This document shows, one piece after another, positions 36,265 through 45,265 of a stretch of DNA of 47,297 nt. The notes beneath the pieces are model-generated. The model did no database searches and was not told the DNA's origin. It was given only the letters and a program-made list of their open reading frames with translations. How positions within the stretch are numbered: the stretch's first letter is position 1; each line of letters starts with the position of its first letter. The stretch is from Endomicrobium sp. Its GTDB lineage: Bacteria > Elusimicrobiota > Endomicrobiia > Endomicrobiales > Endomicrobiaceae. The position numbers and the translations under genes were made by a program. Location: assembly GCA_031289585.1 (NCBI GenBank), contig JAITPF010000027.1, positions 1-47,297 on the forward strand, in the 5' to 3' direction.

Positions 36265-37014
36265 TTATTCCCGTTTTTTTGCTATTTCATATAAAATGAC
36301 AGCTGATGCACAGGATGCATTTAATGAAGAAATTATATTTTTCTGTGGAATTGATATTAAAAAGTCACAATTTTCTTTTGTTAAATTATGAAGTCCAAAA
36401 CCTTCACTTCCTATTATTATTGCAAGAGGAAAAGATAAATCAGCTTTTTCAAATACTTGTCCACCATTTTCAGCACCAACTATCCAAAAGCCGGTTTTTT
36501 TTAATAAATTTATTGTTTGATTGATATTTGAAACTCTTGATATTGGAATATGCTCAACAGCTCCTGCAGAGGATTTTGATACAGTTTCATTTACTCCTAC
36601 GGCTCTCCATTTAGGTATTATCACTCCATCAGCTCCAAAAGCTACACAGTTTCTTATAATTGCCCCAAGATTATGCGGATCTTCGATACCATCTAAAACT
36701 ACGAGTAATGGCTTTGGGGATTTTTTTGCTTTTTCAATTAAATCTGTCAGTTCCACATATTCAATACGAGAAACTTCTACAGCTATTCCTTGCGAATTTT
36801 CAGAAAATTTGTCGAGTTTTTCAGGTGGAACGTTATGTACAGCTATGCCTTTTTGTTTTGCAAGTTTAATAATTTCTGCAATTATTGTACCTCTTGCAGT
36901 TTGAGAAACCATTAATTTATTTACAGTATGTTTTCCTGCTTTAAGAAGCTCCAAAACACAATTGCGCCCATAAATTATGTTTTCTAAGACTTGATTATCC
37001 TTTTTATTGTACAT
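36265..37014 (-). CDS. rlmB: TrmH-family 23S rRNA 2'-O-methyltransferase RlmB
   Basis: SpoU/TrmH-class enzyme, likely methylating G2251 of 23S rRNA. An N-terminal substrate-binding domain (YGRNCVLELLKAGKHTVNKL) precedes the knotted SAM domain with VLDGIEDPHNLGAIIRNCVA, FPLAIIIGSEGFGLH and IPQKNIISSLNASCASAVIL. All three SPOUT motifs are present; the usual SLNVSVAAAI is SLNASCASAV. At 249 aa it is full length. It lies downstream of cysS, the pairing seen in many bacteria. Confidence 0.9.
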   Translation of the reverse strand: MYNKKDNQVLENIIYGRNCVLELLKAGKHTVNKLMVSQTARGTIIAEIIKLAKQKGIAVHNVPPEKLDKFSENSQGIAVEVSRIEYVELTDLIEKAKKSPKPLLVVLDGIEDPHNLGAIIRNCVAFGADGVIIPKWRAVGVNETVSKSSAGAVEHIPISRVSNINQTINLLKKTGFWIVGAENGGQVFEKADLSFPLAIIIGSEGFGLHNLTKENCDFLISIPQKNIISSLNASCASAVILYEIAKKRE

Positions 37015-37095
37015 TGGGAATCCATTTTCTATTATAGTTACTACAAAAACCTTTATTTATATCTGCAATATTTGATATGTCGATAATGGCATTCA

Positions 37096-38484
37096 TTATA
37101 TCTTTTTCATTAACACTGAACTGCCATCTTTATTATCTATTATTTTATATCCTTTTTCATCTATCAATTTTCTAAGTCTATCAGATTCAGTCCAGTTTTT
37201 GTTTTTTCTTGCTTCATTTCTTTTTTTTAAAAGATTTTGCAAATTTTCGTCACTATTTTGCTCCTTAGGCAGCATAATCCCTAAAGACATTTCTGCAAAA
37301 TCTTCAAAGAGTTTTTTAAATTGAGAAAGTCTTTCTTTTATGAAAAGTTCTTTTAATATAAGATTTTTTAATTCATGAAGATTAGACAAAGCTTTTTCAG
37401 AGTTAAAATCATCATCGAGAGCACTTAAAAAACTTTCCTGTAAACTCAACAAATCTTTGTCAATTATTTCCGTAGCAGAATTTTTAACAGATGAAATAAG
37501 TCTTAGATAGGCATCGTCAATTCCCTGTAAGGTATTTTTTGCTGTTTCAAGACCCATGTTAGAAAAATCCAATGGACTAGAATAATGTTGTGTTAAAAGG
37601 TAATAACGTACAACACGTGGATTATATTTCTCAAAAATTGTTTTTAATGTAAGAAAGTTATTTAGCGATTTTGACATTTTCTCTTTGTTTACACTAACAA
37701 ATCCATTATGTATCCAGTATTTAACAAATTGTTTGCCGGTTTTAGCTTCACTTTGAGCGATTTCATTTTCGTGATGTGGAAATATTAAGTCCTGTCCACC
37801 GCCGTGAATATCTATTGTATCGCCAAGAAGTGCAGATGACATTACTGAACACTCAATATGCCATCCTGGACGTCCTTTGCCCCAAGGACTTTCCCATGCA
37901 ACTTCTTTAGGTTCATTTTCTTTTGTTTTTTTCCATAGCGCAAAATCAAATGCTGAATTTTTTTCGTTACATACAGACACTCTTGCGCCAGCTTTTAAAT
38001 CTTCAAGATTTCTTTTTGATAATTTTCCGTAATCTTTAAACTTTTCAATAGAAAAATAAACATCGCCATCAATTTCGTAAGCAAAACCTTTATCGACAAG
38101 AGCCTTAACAAAATTAATTATTTCAGGTATCATTTGTGTAACGCGTGGATATTTTTTTGCTTTTAAAATATTTAATTTATCAGTTTGAGCAAAATAATCA
38201 TCTATATAAATTTGTGCAAGTTCTGAAGGTTTTATATTTTTTTCCTGTGCCCTTCTAATAATTTTATCATCAACATCTGTAAAATTTTGTATATGGTCTA
38301 CTTTATAACCTCTTTTTAAAAGATGCCTTTTTATAATATCAAACACTACGTATGCTCTTGCGTGTCCCAAATGTACTTCATCGTAAGGAGTTACTCCGCA
38401 TACATACATAGAAACAAATTTTTCTTTTTGTGGATGAAAATCTTCTTTTTTACCACTGAGTGTATTGTATAATTTAATTGTCAT
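37096..38484 (-). CDS. cysS: Cysteinyl-tRNA synthetase
   Basis: Charges tRNA-Cys. The class I HIGH motif appears as HLGHARAYVVFD after the zinc-ligand Cys in YVCGVTPYDEV. Further zinc ligands are in WHIECSVMS and the HHENEIAQSEA block. The KMSKS motif is intact in KEKMSKSLNNFLT. The C-terminal anticodon-binding helices end KNWTESDRLRKLIDEKGYKI. Length 462 aa is typical. Confidence 0.97.
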   Translation of the reverse strand: MTIKLYNTLSGKKEDFHPQKEKFVSMYVCGVTPYDEVHLGHARAYVVFDIIKRHLLKRGYKVDHIQNFTDVDDKIIRRAQEKNIKPSELAQIYIDDYFAQTDKLNILKAKKYPRVTQMIPEIINFVKALVDKGFAYEIDGDVYFSIEKFKDYGKLSKRNLEDLKAGARVSVCNEKNSAFDFALWKKTKENEPKEVAWESPWGKGRPGWHIECSVMSSALLGDTIDIHGGGQDLIFPHHENEIAQSEAKTGKQFVKYWIHNGFVSVNKEKMSKSLNNFLTLKTIFEKYNPRVVRYYLLTQHYSSPLDFSNMGLETAKNTLQGIDDAYLRLISSVKNSATEIIDKDLLSLQESFLSALDDDFNSEKALSNLHELKNLILKELFIKERLSQFKKLFEDFAEMSLGIMLPKEQNSDENLQNLLKKRNEARKNKNWTESDRLRKLIDEKGYKIIDNKDGSSVLMKKI

Positions 38485-38563
38485 TTTTTTATCCTGCTTT
38501 AGAGTCTGTTTACACTAATATCAAACTAGTTTAAAATAGCTAATGGAAATATTTCTTTGTATC

Positions 38564-39046
38564 TTATTTATTACACACAGGTGAAATAGAAGCAACTGCC
38601 ATGGCAGCCATCCCTTCTTCTCGTCCAAGAAAGCCCATTTTTTCATTTGTCGTTGCTTTTATTCCAATTCTTTCTTTTTCCAATTTAATTGTTTTTGAAA
38701 TATTTTCTTTCATTTCATCAATGAAAGGATATATTTTTGGAGCTTCGGCTATTACTGTAACATCAACGTTATTAATGAATAAATTTCGTTTTTTTAATTC
38801 TTTATAAACAAATTCTAAAAGAGAAATACTGGAAATATTTTTATATTTTGGATCCGTATTAGGAAAAAAATGACCTATATCATTTAATCCTGCAGCGCCA
38901 AGTAGTGCATCCATTAGAGCGTGTATAAGAACGTCAGCATCACTGTGTCCATTAAGTCCTTTAGGACTTGCTATTTCAACGCCACCTAAAATAAGTCTCC
39001 TACTTTTTTTAAATCTGTGAACATCATATCCAAAACCAATGTACAT
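38564..39046 (-). CDS. ispF: 2-C-methyl-D-erythritol 2,4-cyclodiphosphate synthase
   Basis: MEP pathway enzyme that cyclises CDP-ME 2-phosphate. Zinc ligands are seen in GYDVHRF and the conserved [20 protein letters not shown]. Also present are [15 protein letters not shown] and [20 protein letters not shown] at the C-terminus. At 160 aa it is full length. ispD lies upstream in the same direction, separated by 117 bp containing a degraded repeat. Confidence 0.96.
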   Translation of the reverse strand: MYIGFGYDVHRFKKSRRLILGGVEIASPKGLNGHSDADVLIHALMDALLGAAGLNDIGHFFPNTDPKYKNISSISLLEFVYKELKKRNLFINNVDVTVIAEAPKIYPFIDEMKENISKTIKLEKERIGIKATTNEKMGFLGREEGMAAMAVASISPVCNK

Positions 39047-39061
39047 ATATTCACCTTTATG

Positions 39062-39178
39062 TTCATTGCGAGAAAAATACTATCTTTTATATTTTTCATG
39101 GCAATCTATATAATGTACCATCATTGCGAAATGATTGTTAACAACACAATTGCTTTAACGTCTTTACCGGTTCGTAAT
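39062..39178. repeat. Degraded copy of the REP/MITE-like repeat
   Basis: TTCATTGCGAGA, TGGCAATCTA, ATCATTGCGAA and CGTAATGATAGC are spaced like pieces of the element at 156-246. It fills the whole ispF-ispD gap. No hairpin remains perfect. Confidence 0.4.
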
Positions 39179-39826
39179 GATAGCAGCTGCTAAGTCAAAA
39201 TCTTGTTTTGTCGTTATTTTAAAATTGAGAGAACTCATTTCAACCACAGAGACATTAACTTTTAAATTTTCTACAAGTTTCGAATCATCAGTTATATTTG
39301 TAGATATTTTTTTAGAGTAAGCTTTTTTAAGAAGTTTTGCTTCAAAAATCTGAGGTGTCTGAGCATTTCTTAAAACTGTTCTATCTAAAGTTTTTAATAT
39401 ATGTCCGCTAATGGATACTAATTTAATTGTATCTTTTGTTCTCTCAACAGCAATAGCTGCTTTTGTTTTTGTTGCTTCTTTTAAAACTAATAAAATGTCT
39501 TTTTTTGATATAAGAGGTCTTGCTGCATCATGTACGGCTATATAATCGACATCGTCTTCAACAAGAGCGAGTCCGTTTTTTACTGAATCAAATCTTTCAT
39601 TTCCGCCTGTAGCGCAAACAAATTTTGTTTTGTATTTTAAAGATAAAGGTTTAACCATATTAGGTGGAAAAACAACAATTATTTGTTTAAAACTTTTTAT
39701 TGAAGCAAACACATCAACGCTCCATAAAAATACAGGTTTTTCATTGAGATTTAAAAATTGCTTCGGAACTTTGTTTCCAAATCTTTTACCTGATCCTGCT
39801 GCTACTATTATTACAGCATTTTTCAT
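39164..39826 (-). CDS. ispD: 2-C-methyl-D-erythritol 4-phosphate cytidylyltransferase
   Basis: MEP pathway enzyme that makes CDP-methylerythritol. The CTP-binding loop IIVAAGSGKRFGNKVPKQFL opens the protein. VHDAARPLISKKD and RTVLRNAQTPQIFEAKLL follow, as does the Thr-Asp pair in ITDDSKLVE. Length 220 aa is typical. Its ATG overlaps the end of the PIN-TRAM gene (ATGA), so both are co-translated. Confidence 0.95.
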   Translation of the reverse strand: MKNAVIIVAAGSGKRFGNKVPKQFLNLNEKPVFLWSVDVFASIKSFKQIIVVFPPNMVKPLSLKYKTKFVCATGGNERFDSVKNGLALVEDDVDYIAVHDAARPLISKKDILLVLKEATKTKAAIAVERTKDTIKLVSISGHILKTLDRTVLRNAQTPQIFEAKLLKKAYSKKISTNITDDSKLVENLKVNVSVVEMSSLNFKITTKQDFDLAAAIITNR

Positions 39827-40497
39827 TTGATTTGTTCTTTTACTTTTCCAAATATTATTTTCCCTGATAGAGTAAACATTGAAGATGTAATAGTTAAAAC
39901 AACATCTTTTCCTATAAAACTTCTGCCATTTTCTGCGACAATCATTGTTTTATCATCAAAATAACCTATAGCTTGATGAGACTGCGAGCCTTCCTTAATC
40001 AAATGTACGTACACCTGCTCACCGGGTAAAAACACAGGGTAGAGAGCAATTTCCAAATCATTCATATTCAAAACAGTTATTCCACTAAAAGATGCTTCTT
40101 TATATAAATTAAAATTTTTTGTTATTATTTTTGACTTGGTAGTTTTTGCAAGTTTTACAATTTTTAATATAGGATCATTTATTTTTTTGAAATCTACTTT
40201 TAATATTTTTGCATTTATAATACCTGACTTTTGCAGTTTTTCAATTATTAAAAGCCCTCTTTTTGAGCGGTTACGCTTAATAGGGTCAGTAGACTTAGAA
40301 AAATTTTTTAATTCGGCTATTACAAAGGATGGAATAATTAAATCTACAGACAAAAATTTTGTTTTTACTATATCGTAAATTCGTCCATCCATAAGTACAT
40401 CGGCATCAATAATTGCTTTTTCGTATATCGATTTTTTGATTTTAATTAAAATTATTACGAGAATTAATAGAATTGATAACACAATTGTAATAAACAT
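39823..40497 (-). CDS. PIN-TRAM domain protein (YacL-like), altered active site
   Basis: One N-terminal membrane segment (TIVLSILLILVIILIKI) precedes a PIN domain (DADVLMDGRI, PSFVIAELKNFSKSTDP) and a C-terminal TRAM-like domain (LPGEQVYVHLIKEGSQSHQA). YacL proteins usually have several membrane helices; only one is present here. The usual TNDYN, whose Asp helps bind metal, reads TKNFN, so one acidic ligand is lost. The first Asp and the Glu remain. Coupling to ispD by a 4-base overlap is a common arrangement in bacteria. Nuclease activity is doubtful. Confidence 0.8.
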   Translation of the reverse strand: MFITIVLSILLILVIILIKIKKSIYEKAIIDADVLMDGRIYDIVKTKFLSVDLIIPSFVIAELKNFSKSTDPIKRNRSKRGLLIIEKLQKSGIINAKILKVDFKKINDPILKIVKLAKTTKSKIITKNFNLYKEASFSGITVLNMNDLEIALYPVFLPGEQVYVHLIKEGSQSHQAIGYFDDKTMIVAENGRSFIGKDVVLTITSSMFTLSGKIIFGKVKEQIK

Positions 40498-40509
40498 AAG
40501 CAGTTGACC

Positions 40510-41331
40510 TTATATAGTAAATTTTTTTAGAAGCTTTTCAGCAATTTTTGTATTAGGATATTTTCCTGTCCACATTTTAAACCCACAGGCTCCTTGATAA
40601 ATAAGCATTCCTTCTCCTGTGAATAATTTTAAGTTTCTATCTTTTGCAAGTTTTGTAAAAGGCGTTTCTTTATTATAAATTAAATCATATATAATTAAAC
40701 TGCTTTTAACTTTATCAACTTTAAACGGAAGAGTATCAGTTTTTTTCATTCCACAAGCAGAAGTGTTTATAAATAAATCTATCTCTGGGAGAAGTTCTTC
40801 AACTTTGCCTATATCGACAATTTTTACTTTGAATACTTTTGCAAGTTGTTGAGCGTTTTTAAGTGTTCTATTTGCAATGTATACATCTTTTGCATTGCTA
40901 TTTTTCAAAGCATATATTATTGCTCTTGCTCCGCCGCCTGCTCCTATTACTAAGACATTTTTACTTTTCAAATTAATTTTTTTTGCAGTCAAATCCTGGC
41001 TGAACCCTAAATAATCAGTATTATACCCATAAAGTTTATTGTTTTTAACAACTATTGTATTTATGCTTCCTATTTTTTTTGCTGCTTTATCTGTGAAATC
41101 AACATATTTCATTACTTCTATTTTGTAAGGAATTGTTATATTAAGACCTTCAAATCTAAGAAGCTTTAAAGATTTTATTGTTTTTTTAAGATTGTTCGAC
41201 TTAGGTTCAAAAGCAAGATAAACACAGTTTAAATTTTCTTTTTCAAACCATTTATTCTGCATTTGTGGCGAAAAAGAATGTTTTACAGGATATCCCAAAA
41301 TTGCAAATAATTTTGTTTCAGTATTTAACAT
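40510..41331 (-). CDS. aroE: Shikimate dehydrogenase
   Basis: NADP-dependent reduction of 3-dehydroshikimate in aromatic amino-acid synthesis. The substrate site shows GYPVKHSFSPQMQN, the catalytic Lys in LNITIPYK, and GYNTDYLGF. The nucleotide loop is VIGAGGGARAIIYAL, with NRT for NADP phosphate. The C-terminal GMLIYQGACGFKMWTG is intact. Length 273 aa is typical. It lies 12 bases upstream of the PIN-TRAM gene in the same direction. Confidence 0.95.
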   Translation of the reverse strand: MLNTETKLFAILGYPVKHSFSPQMQNKWFEKENLNCVYLAFEPKSNNLKKTIKSLKLLRFEGLNITIPYKIEVMKYVDFTDKAAKKIGSINTIVVKNNKLYGYNTDYLGFSQDLTAKKINLKSKNVLVIGAGGGARAIIYALKNSNAKDVYIANRTLKNAQQLAKVFKVKIVDIGKVEELLPEIDLFINTSACGMKKTDTLPFKVDKVKSSLIIYDLIYNKETPFTKLAKDRNLKLFTGEGMLIYQGACGFKMWTGKYPNTKIAEKLLKKFTI

Positions 41332-41367
41332 TTTGATATTTTATAATAAAGCCAAATGATTATCAAA

Positions 41368-41823
41368 TTACGTTAATTCTAAATGTAAAATTGGATATGG
41401 CAGTCCTAAAGGATCAATAGTATCTTTCTTTATTATTTTAAATCCGAATTTTCTGTAAAAATTAAACGCATTTTTATTTTGTTCATTTACACATACTTTT
41501 TTTAAGTGTAATTCTTTAATAGCATAAAGCATAAGGTTTTTGCCTATCCCTTGACTAAAGTATTTGGGATTTACAAAAAGAGCTTCTATTTCGTCAAATG
41601 AAGCACCCATAAAACCGCAAAGCTCATCACTTCCTTTAATTCCAAATAAAGCAATTTTTATTAAGGTAGTATAAACTGCATTTTTTATGGTTTCTATATC
41701 ACTCTCTTTTAAAAAAGTATGGGTAATTCTAACTGATTTTTCCCATAAAATTATTATATTTTCGTAATCTTTTTGACTTAAATTTTCTATATTCATTCTT
41801 CGTGTCACCGTTTCCCATTTCAT
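41368..41823 (-). CDS. GNAT-family N-acetyltransferase
   Basis: The YjaB-like GNAT fold is visible: ALFVNPKYFSQGIGKNLMLY binds acetyl-CoA, and VNEQNKNAFNFYRKFGFKII is the C-terminal motif B. ATG 41796 (MNIENLSQKDYENI) is an alternative and more typical start; the longer start adds nine residues. The substrate cannot be told. It is upstream of aroE on the same strand with a 36-bp gap. Confidence 0.8.
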   Translation of the reverse strand: MKWETVTRRMNIENLSQKDYENIIILWEKSVRITHTFLKESDIETIKNAVYTTLIKIALFGIKGSDELCGFMGASFDEIEALFVNPKYFSQGIGKNLMLYAIKELHLKKVCVNEQNKNAFNFYRKFGFKIIKKDTIDPLGLPYPILHLELT

Positions 41824-41849
41824 TTGCTCCTTTTGCTTTCAGAAGATAA

Positions 41850-42101
41850 ATGCCATACATAGAAAGGTACAACAGGACATTAAGGGAAGAATTTATAAAC
41901 AACAACGTAGCGTTGATAGAAAATGAAGAAGAATTTAATAGGTTGTTGGTTGATTATTTGGTGTATTATAACAGCAAAAGAGCTCATTTATCTTTGAATC
42001 TAAAAACATCTTTGCAAATAATGTTTCAAATTTATAAAATGTCGTATATGTATTTAACCAATACATTTATAAATTATATTAAAAATGCTAAAATACAATA
42101 G
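41850..42101 (+). pseudogene. IS481/IS3-like transposase 3' fragment, copy 4
   Basis: The frame reads MPYIERYNRTLREEFINNNV, LIENEEEFNRLLVDYLVYYN and SKRAHLSLNLKTSLQIM, the end of an rve integrase core, including the region around the last catalytic Glu (IERYNRTLREEF). Everything upstream of this is absent. Sequence from 41990 to 42064 recurs as the short remnants at 4997, 5787 and 22070. The element end is probably the shared AACCAATAC at about 42064. Confidence 0.8.
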
Positions 42102-42143
42102 TTTAATTAGTATTAAATATTGATATTAGGAAACTCACAACTT

Positions 42144-43501
42144 ATGAATATAGATAAAAAAAGAATTCAAAATATACTCCTGAATATGCTTCCTATTTTA
42201 ATATGCTTTGTATTTTTAGGGTTGAATATTCTTACACCGCTTATTGCCGATGATTATGCTTATTCAATGTTAGGTAAAAATGGAGAGCATACACAGTCTA
42301 TTTTTGATATTTTTAGTGCATTACATAGTTATTATTTTAAGTGGGGAGGAAGATGCGTTGCGCACTTTTTTGCATGGTTTTGGCTGTTTGTTGGAAAATC
42401 TTTTTTTAATATAGCTAATACAATGATATATTGCATGTTTGTTCTTTCCATACAGTTCCATTCAACAGGTTCATTGAAAAAGATAAAACCTTTGTTCTTC
42501 CTTGGAGTAAGTATTGCTTTATGGTTTTTAACTCCAACGTGGGGACAAAATTTTTTGTGGCTTGATGGAAGCTGCAATTACTTGTGGACAATAACAATCG
42601 TATTTTTGTTTCTTGTTCCATTTAGAAAAAGAAACGATAATAATCTCTACAAAATGAATCCTATATTGTCTATTCTGTTTCTTTTTTTTGGTGTATTAGC
42701 TGGTTGGACTAATGAAAATTCAAGCGCTGCTGTATTATTTTTACTGATTGCTTACTTTATAATGAAAATCATTAAAAAAGAACAAGTTATAGCATTTGAA
42801 TTATGTGGTGGAATAGGATTTTTAGTTGGTTTTATCGTGCTTATTGTGGCGCCGGGGAATATGGGACGGCTTAATTCGTATGAATGGGCTTCCCATTTAT
42901 TTAATCAAAATGGACTAGATATAGGAGTATTGAAATATCGTTTTCACAATCTTACGCAAATATTTATTCATAAGAATGGCTTGCTATTATTAATACTTTC
43001 CGTTGTTATAGGTGTATATAATTATTTTTATCAAAAAGAAAAACTTAATTTGTTTACATGGTTTTATTTTTTAGCAGGATTAATAAGTGTGTATTCAATG
43101 TTGTTGAGTCCTTTTTTTCCAGATAGAGCCTATTTTGTTACAATCGTATTTTTTTGATTACGATATTGAGTTTATTAACACAAATTAAAGTGTTAAAGTT
43201 ACCAGGAATAATTAGAAGATTCCGTGGTTTATTATCATCAATAATTTTAATTATGTTTTTCTATTCATTTTTTTGTGCTTCAAGAGATATTGTAGAAATA
43301 TATTTGAAGTTTAAAAGTCGTTCAGAATATATACTTTTACAAAGAGAAAAAGGTATTACAGATATATATGTAGAGGCGCCTATTTGTACAAAAAACAAAC
43401 ATGTTGCATTATATGGACTTGATGATATGAATGAGAACTGGGTAAGTCAAACTATTGCAAGATACTATGGAATGCATTCTATAAGAATTGTTGAAAAATA
43501 A
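42144..43501 (+). pseudogene. DUF6056-like polytopic membrane protein split by a T7 frameshift
   Basis: ATG 42144 opens a protein with about ten hydrophobic segments: LPILICFVFLGLNILTPLIA, DDYAYSMLGKNGE, a WGGRCVAHFFAWFWLFVGKS block, APGNMGRLNSYEWA. The pattern D-D-Y, G-G-R and N-x-x-R suggests the DUF6056 family of membrane glycan enzymes. The frame ends at TGA 43155-43157 just after a run of seven T. A -1 shift on that run continues LITILSLLTQIKVLKLPGII to a soluble tail ending SIRIVEK at 43501, giving about 450 aa. Polymerase slippage or -1 frameshifting could restore the product. It heads a surface-glycan cluster. Confidence 0.65.
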
Positions 43502-43589
43502 TAAACAAAAGTAGTTGAGGTTATTTATTATAATAATGCTAATGTTAAATAAAATATAAATATATTGTTATTGTGTGTGGTGTAAATTT

Positions 43590-44564
43590 ATGAAAAAAGA
43601 AAATATTTTGTTAACTCATTCTTCTCTTCCAACGCTTTCAATTGTTGTTCCTTGCTTTAATGAAGAAGAAATGCTTTCTCTTTTTTATACAGAAATGATG
43701 AAAGTAATGTTACTGCTTTCAGAATCAGTGAAAGATTTTAATTTTGAGTTTATTTTTGTGGATGATGGTTCTATTGATGCATCTTTGGATGTGTTGAGAA
43801 ATTTTACCGAACAGGATAATAGTGTTCACTATGTTTCTTTTTCGCGTAATTTTGGTAAAGAAGCTGCAATACTTGCCGGATTACAAAAATCTCAAGGACA
43901 GTACATTGTTGTATTGGATGCGGATTTGCAGAATCCTCCAAGCATGATTGTACAAATGTTTAAAGCGGTTGTTTTTGGTGGATATGATTGTGCAGGTACT
44001 AGGCGAGTAACTCGTAAAGGAGAACCTTATATTCGATCCTTCTTTGCTCGTTTATTTTACAAAATTATGGTAAAAATATCTGATGTTCAGATTGTAGATG
44101 GTGCATGTGATTTTCGTTTAATGAGTCGTAAATATGTAGATGCTGTTTTATTGCTATCAGAAAGAAACAGATTTTCAAAAGGTATTTTCCCGTGGGTTGG
44201 ATTTAAAACGAAATGGTTTGAATATGAAAATATTGAACGAGTTGCTGGAGTTACTAAATGGTCTTTTTTGAAGTTGTTTTTTTATTCGCTAGATGGTATT
44301 ATTGCTTTTTCTTCAAAACCGCTTGCTCTTGCTTCGATTTTTGGCATGATACTTTTTCTTGGAACACTTCTTTTTATGGGGATTGTTGTTATTCGTAAGA
44401 TAATTTATGGTGATTCTGTTACTGGCTGGGCATCGATCGTATGTATTATTTTGTTTTGTAGCAGTGTTCAACTTTTTACTACAGGTATTCTTGGACAATA
44501 TCTTGCTAAAACTTATACTGAAGTAAAACGACGTCCATATTATGTTATAAAGGAAGAAAAATAA
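43590..44564 (+). CDS. GtrB-like polyprenyl-phosphate glycosyltransferase (GT2)
   Basis: Likely moves a sugar from a nucleotide sugar to the lipid carrier undecaprenyl phosphate on the inner leaflet. The GT2 fold begins LSIVVPCFNEEEML. DDGSIDASLD and the metal motif LDADLQNPP follow, as does the family RNRFSKGIFPWVGFKT. Two membrane helices at about residues 235-260 and 270-300 end the protein. ATG 43590 fits the family; GTG 43575 would add five residues. A GtrA-like gene follows 11 bases on, the usual gtrB-gtrA partners. Confidence 0.88.
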   Translation: MKKENILLTHSSLPTLSIVVPCFNEEEMLSLFYTEMMKVMLLLSESVKDFNFEFIFVDDGSIDASLDVLRNFTEQDNSVHYVSFSRNFGKEAAILAGLQKSQGQYIVVLDADLQNPPSMIVQMFKAVVFGGYDCAGTRRVTRKGEPYIRSFFARLFYKIMVKISDVQIVDGACDFRLMSRKYVDAVLLLSERNRFSKGIFPWVGFKTKWFEYENIERVAGVTKWSFLKLFFYSLDGIIAFSSKPLALASIFGMILFLGTLLFMGIVVIRKIIYGDSVTGWASIVCIILFCSSVQLFTTGILGQYLAKTYTEVKRRPYYVIKEEK

Positions 44565-44575
44565 TAAATAGACTT

Positions 44576-44995
44576 ATGATAAGTTATTCATTATTTGATA
44601 ATACATTTTTAAGATTTATTTTTGTTGGTATTTTTAATACGCTTGTTGGCATGGCTATTATGGTTGTATTATACAATCTTGTTGGTTTTGGCTATTGGTT
44701 ATCATCAGCAATAAATTATATTTTAACTAGTATTTTAAGTTTCTTTTTGAATAAATATTTTACATTTGGTGTAAAAACATGGTCGTTTAAAATGATTGTT
44801 TTGTTTATATTGACAATAATGATTTCATATCTTGTGTCTTATGGTATAGCAAAACCATTAGTGCATTATTTATTTGTTGATTATACTTCAAAATTTTGTG
44901 ACAATGTTGCAATGTTAGCCGGCATGTGTTTATTTACTGTTTTAAACTATATTGGTCAACGATTTACATTTAACTCAACAAAATATTATAAATAA
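44576..44995 (+). CDS. GtrA-like flippase family protein
   Basis: A 139-aa protein with four hydrophobic segments (FLRFIFVGIFNTLVGMAIMV, a WLSSAINYILTSILSFFLNK block with the conserved N-K-x-F-T-F, MIVLFILTIMISYLVSYGIA, and a last helix before YIGQRFTF). This is the GtrA/DPMS family, thought to flip polyprenyl-phosphate sugars across the inner membrane. Its place after the GtrB-like gene and before a GtrII-type transferase supports this. Confidence 0.85.
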   Translation: MISYSLFDNTFLRFIFVGIFNTLVGMAIMVVLYNLVGFGYWLSSAINYILTSILSFFLNKYFTFGVKTWSFKMIVLFILTIMISYLVSYGIAKPLVHYLFVDYTSKFCDNVAMLAGMCLFTVLNYIGQRFTFNSTKYYK

Positions 44996-45119
44996 TATTT
45001 TGTTGGGCAAAAATACATTAGTAAAAAATGCTATGAAATTATTTAAGAAAACAAGATAAGAAAAAAATATATTGCTGAAGATTTCTTGATTTTAAAAACG
45101 GACAAATTCAATAAATATT

Positions 45120-45224
45120 TTATGTGATAAAATTACTAAATTTGCTACTGATAAAAAGTTTTATGATGAAGTTTGTAAAAGAGTTGTTTTAATTAAACAT
45201 AGGCATGATATTTTAGGAATGTAG
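45120..45224 (+). pseudogene. Glycosyltransferase C-terminal fragment
   Basis: An open stretch reads LCDKITKFATDKKFYDEVCK, RVVLIKHRHDILGM, stop. It resembles the C-terminal helices of GT4-type glycosyltransferases, preceded by decayed frames (VKNAMKLFKKT, YIAEDFLILKTDKF) from about 45010. No start survives. The gap 44996-45265 contains nothing else. Confidence 0.4.
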
Positions 45225-45265
45225 TTAATTTGTAGTAAATTGTGTAATAATTATTGTAAGGAATA

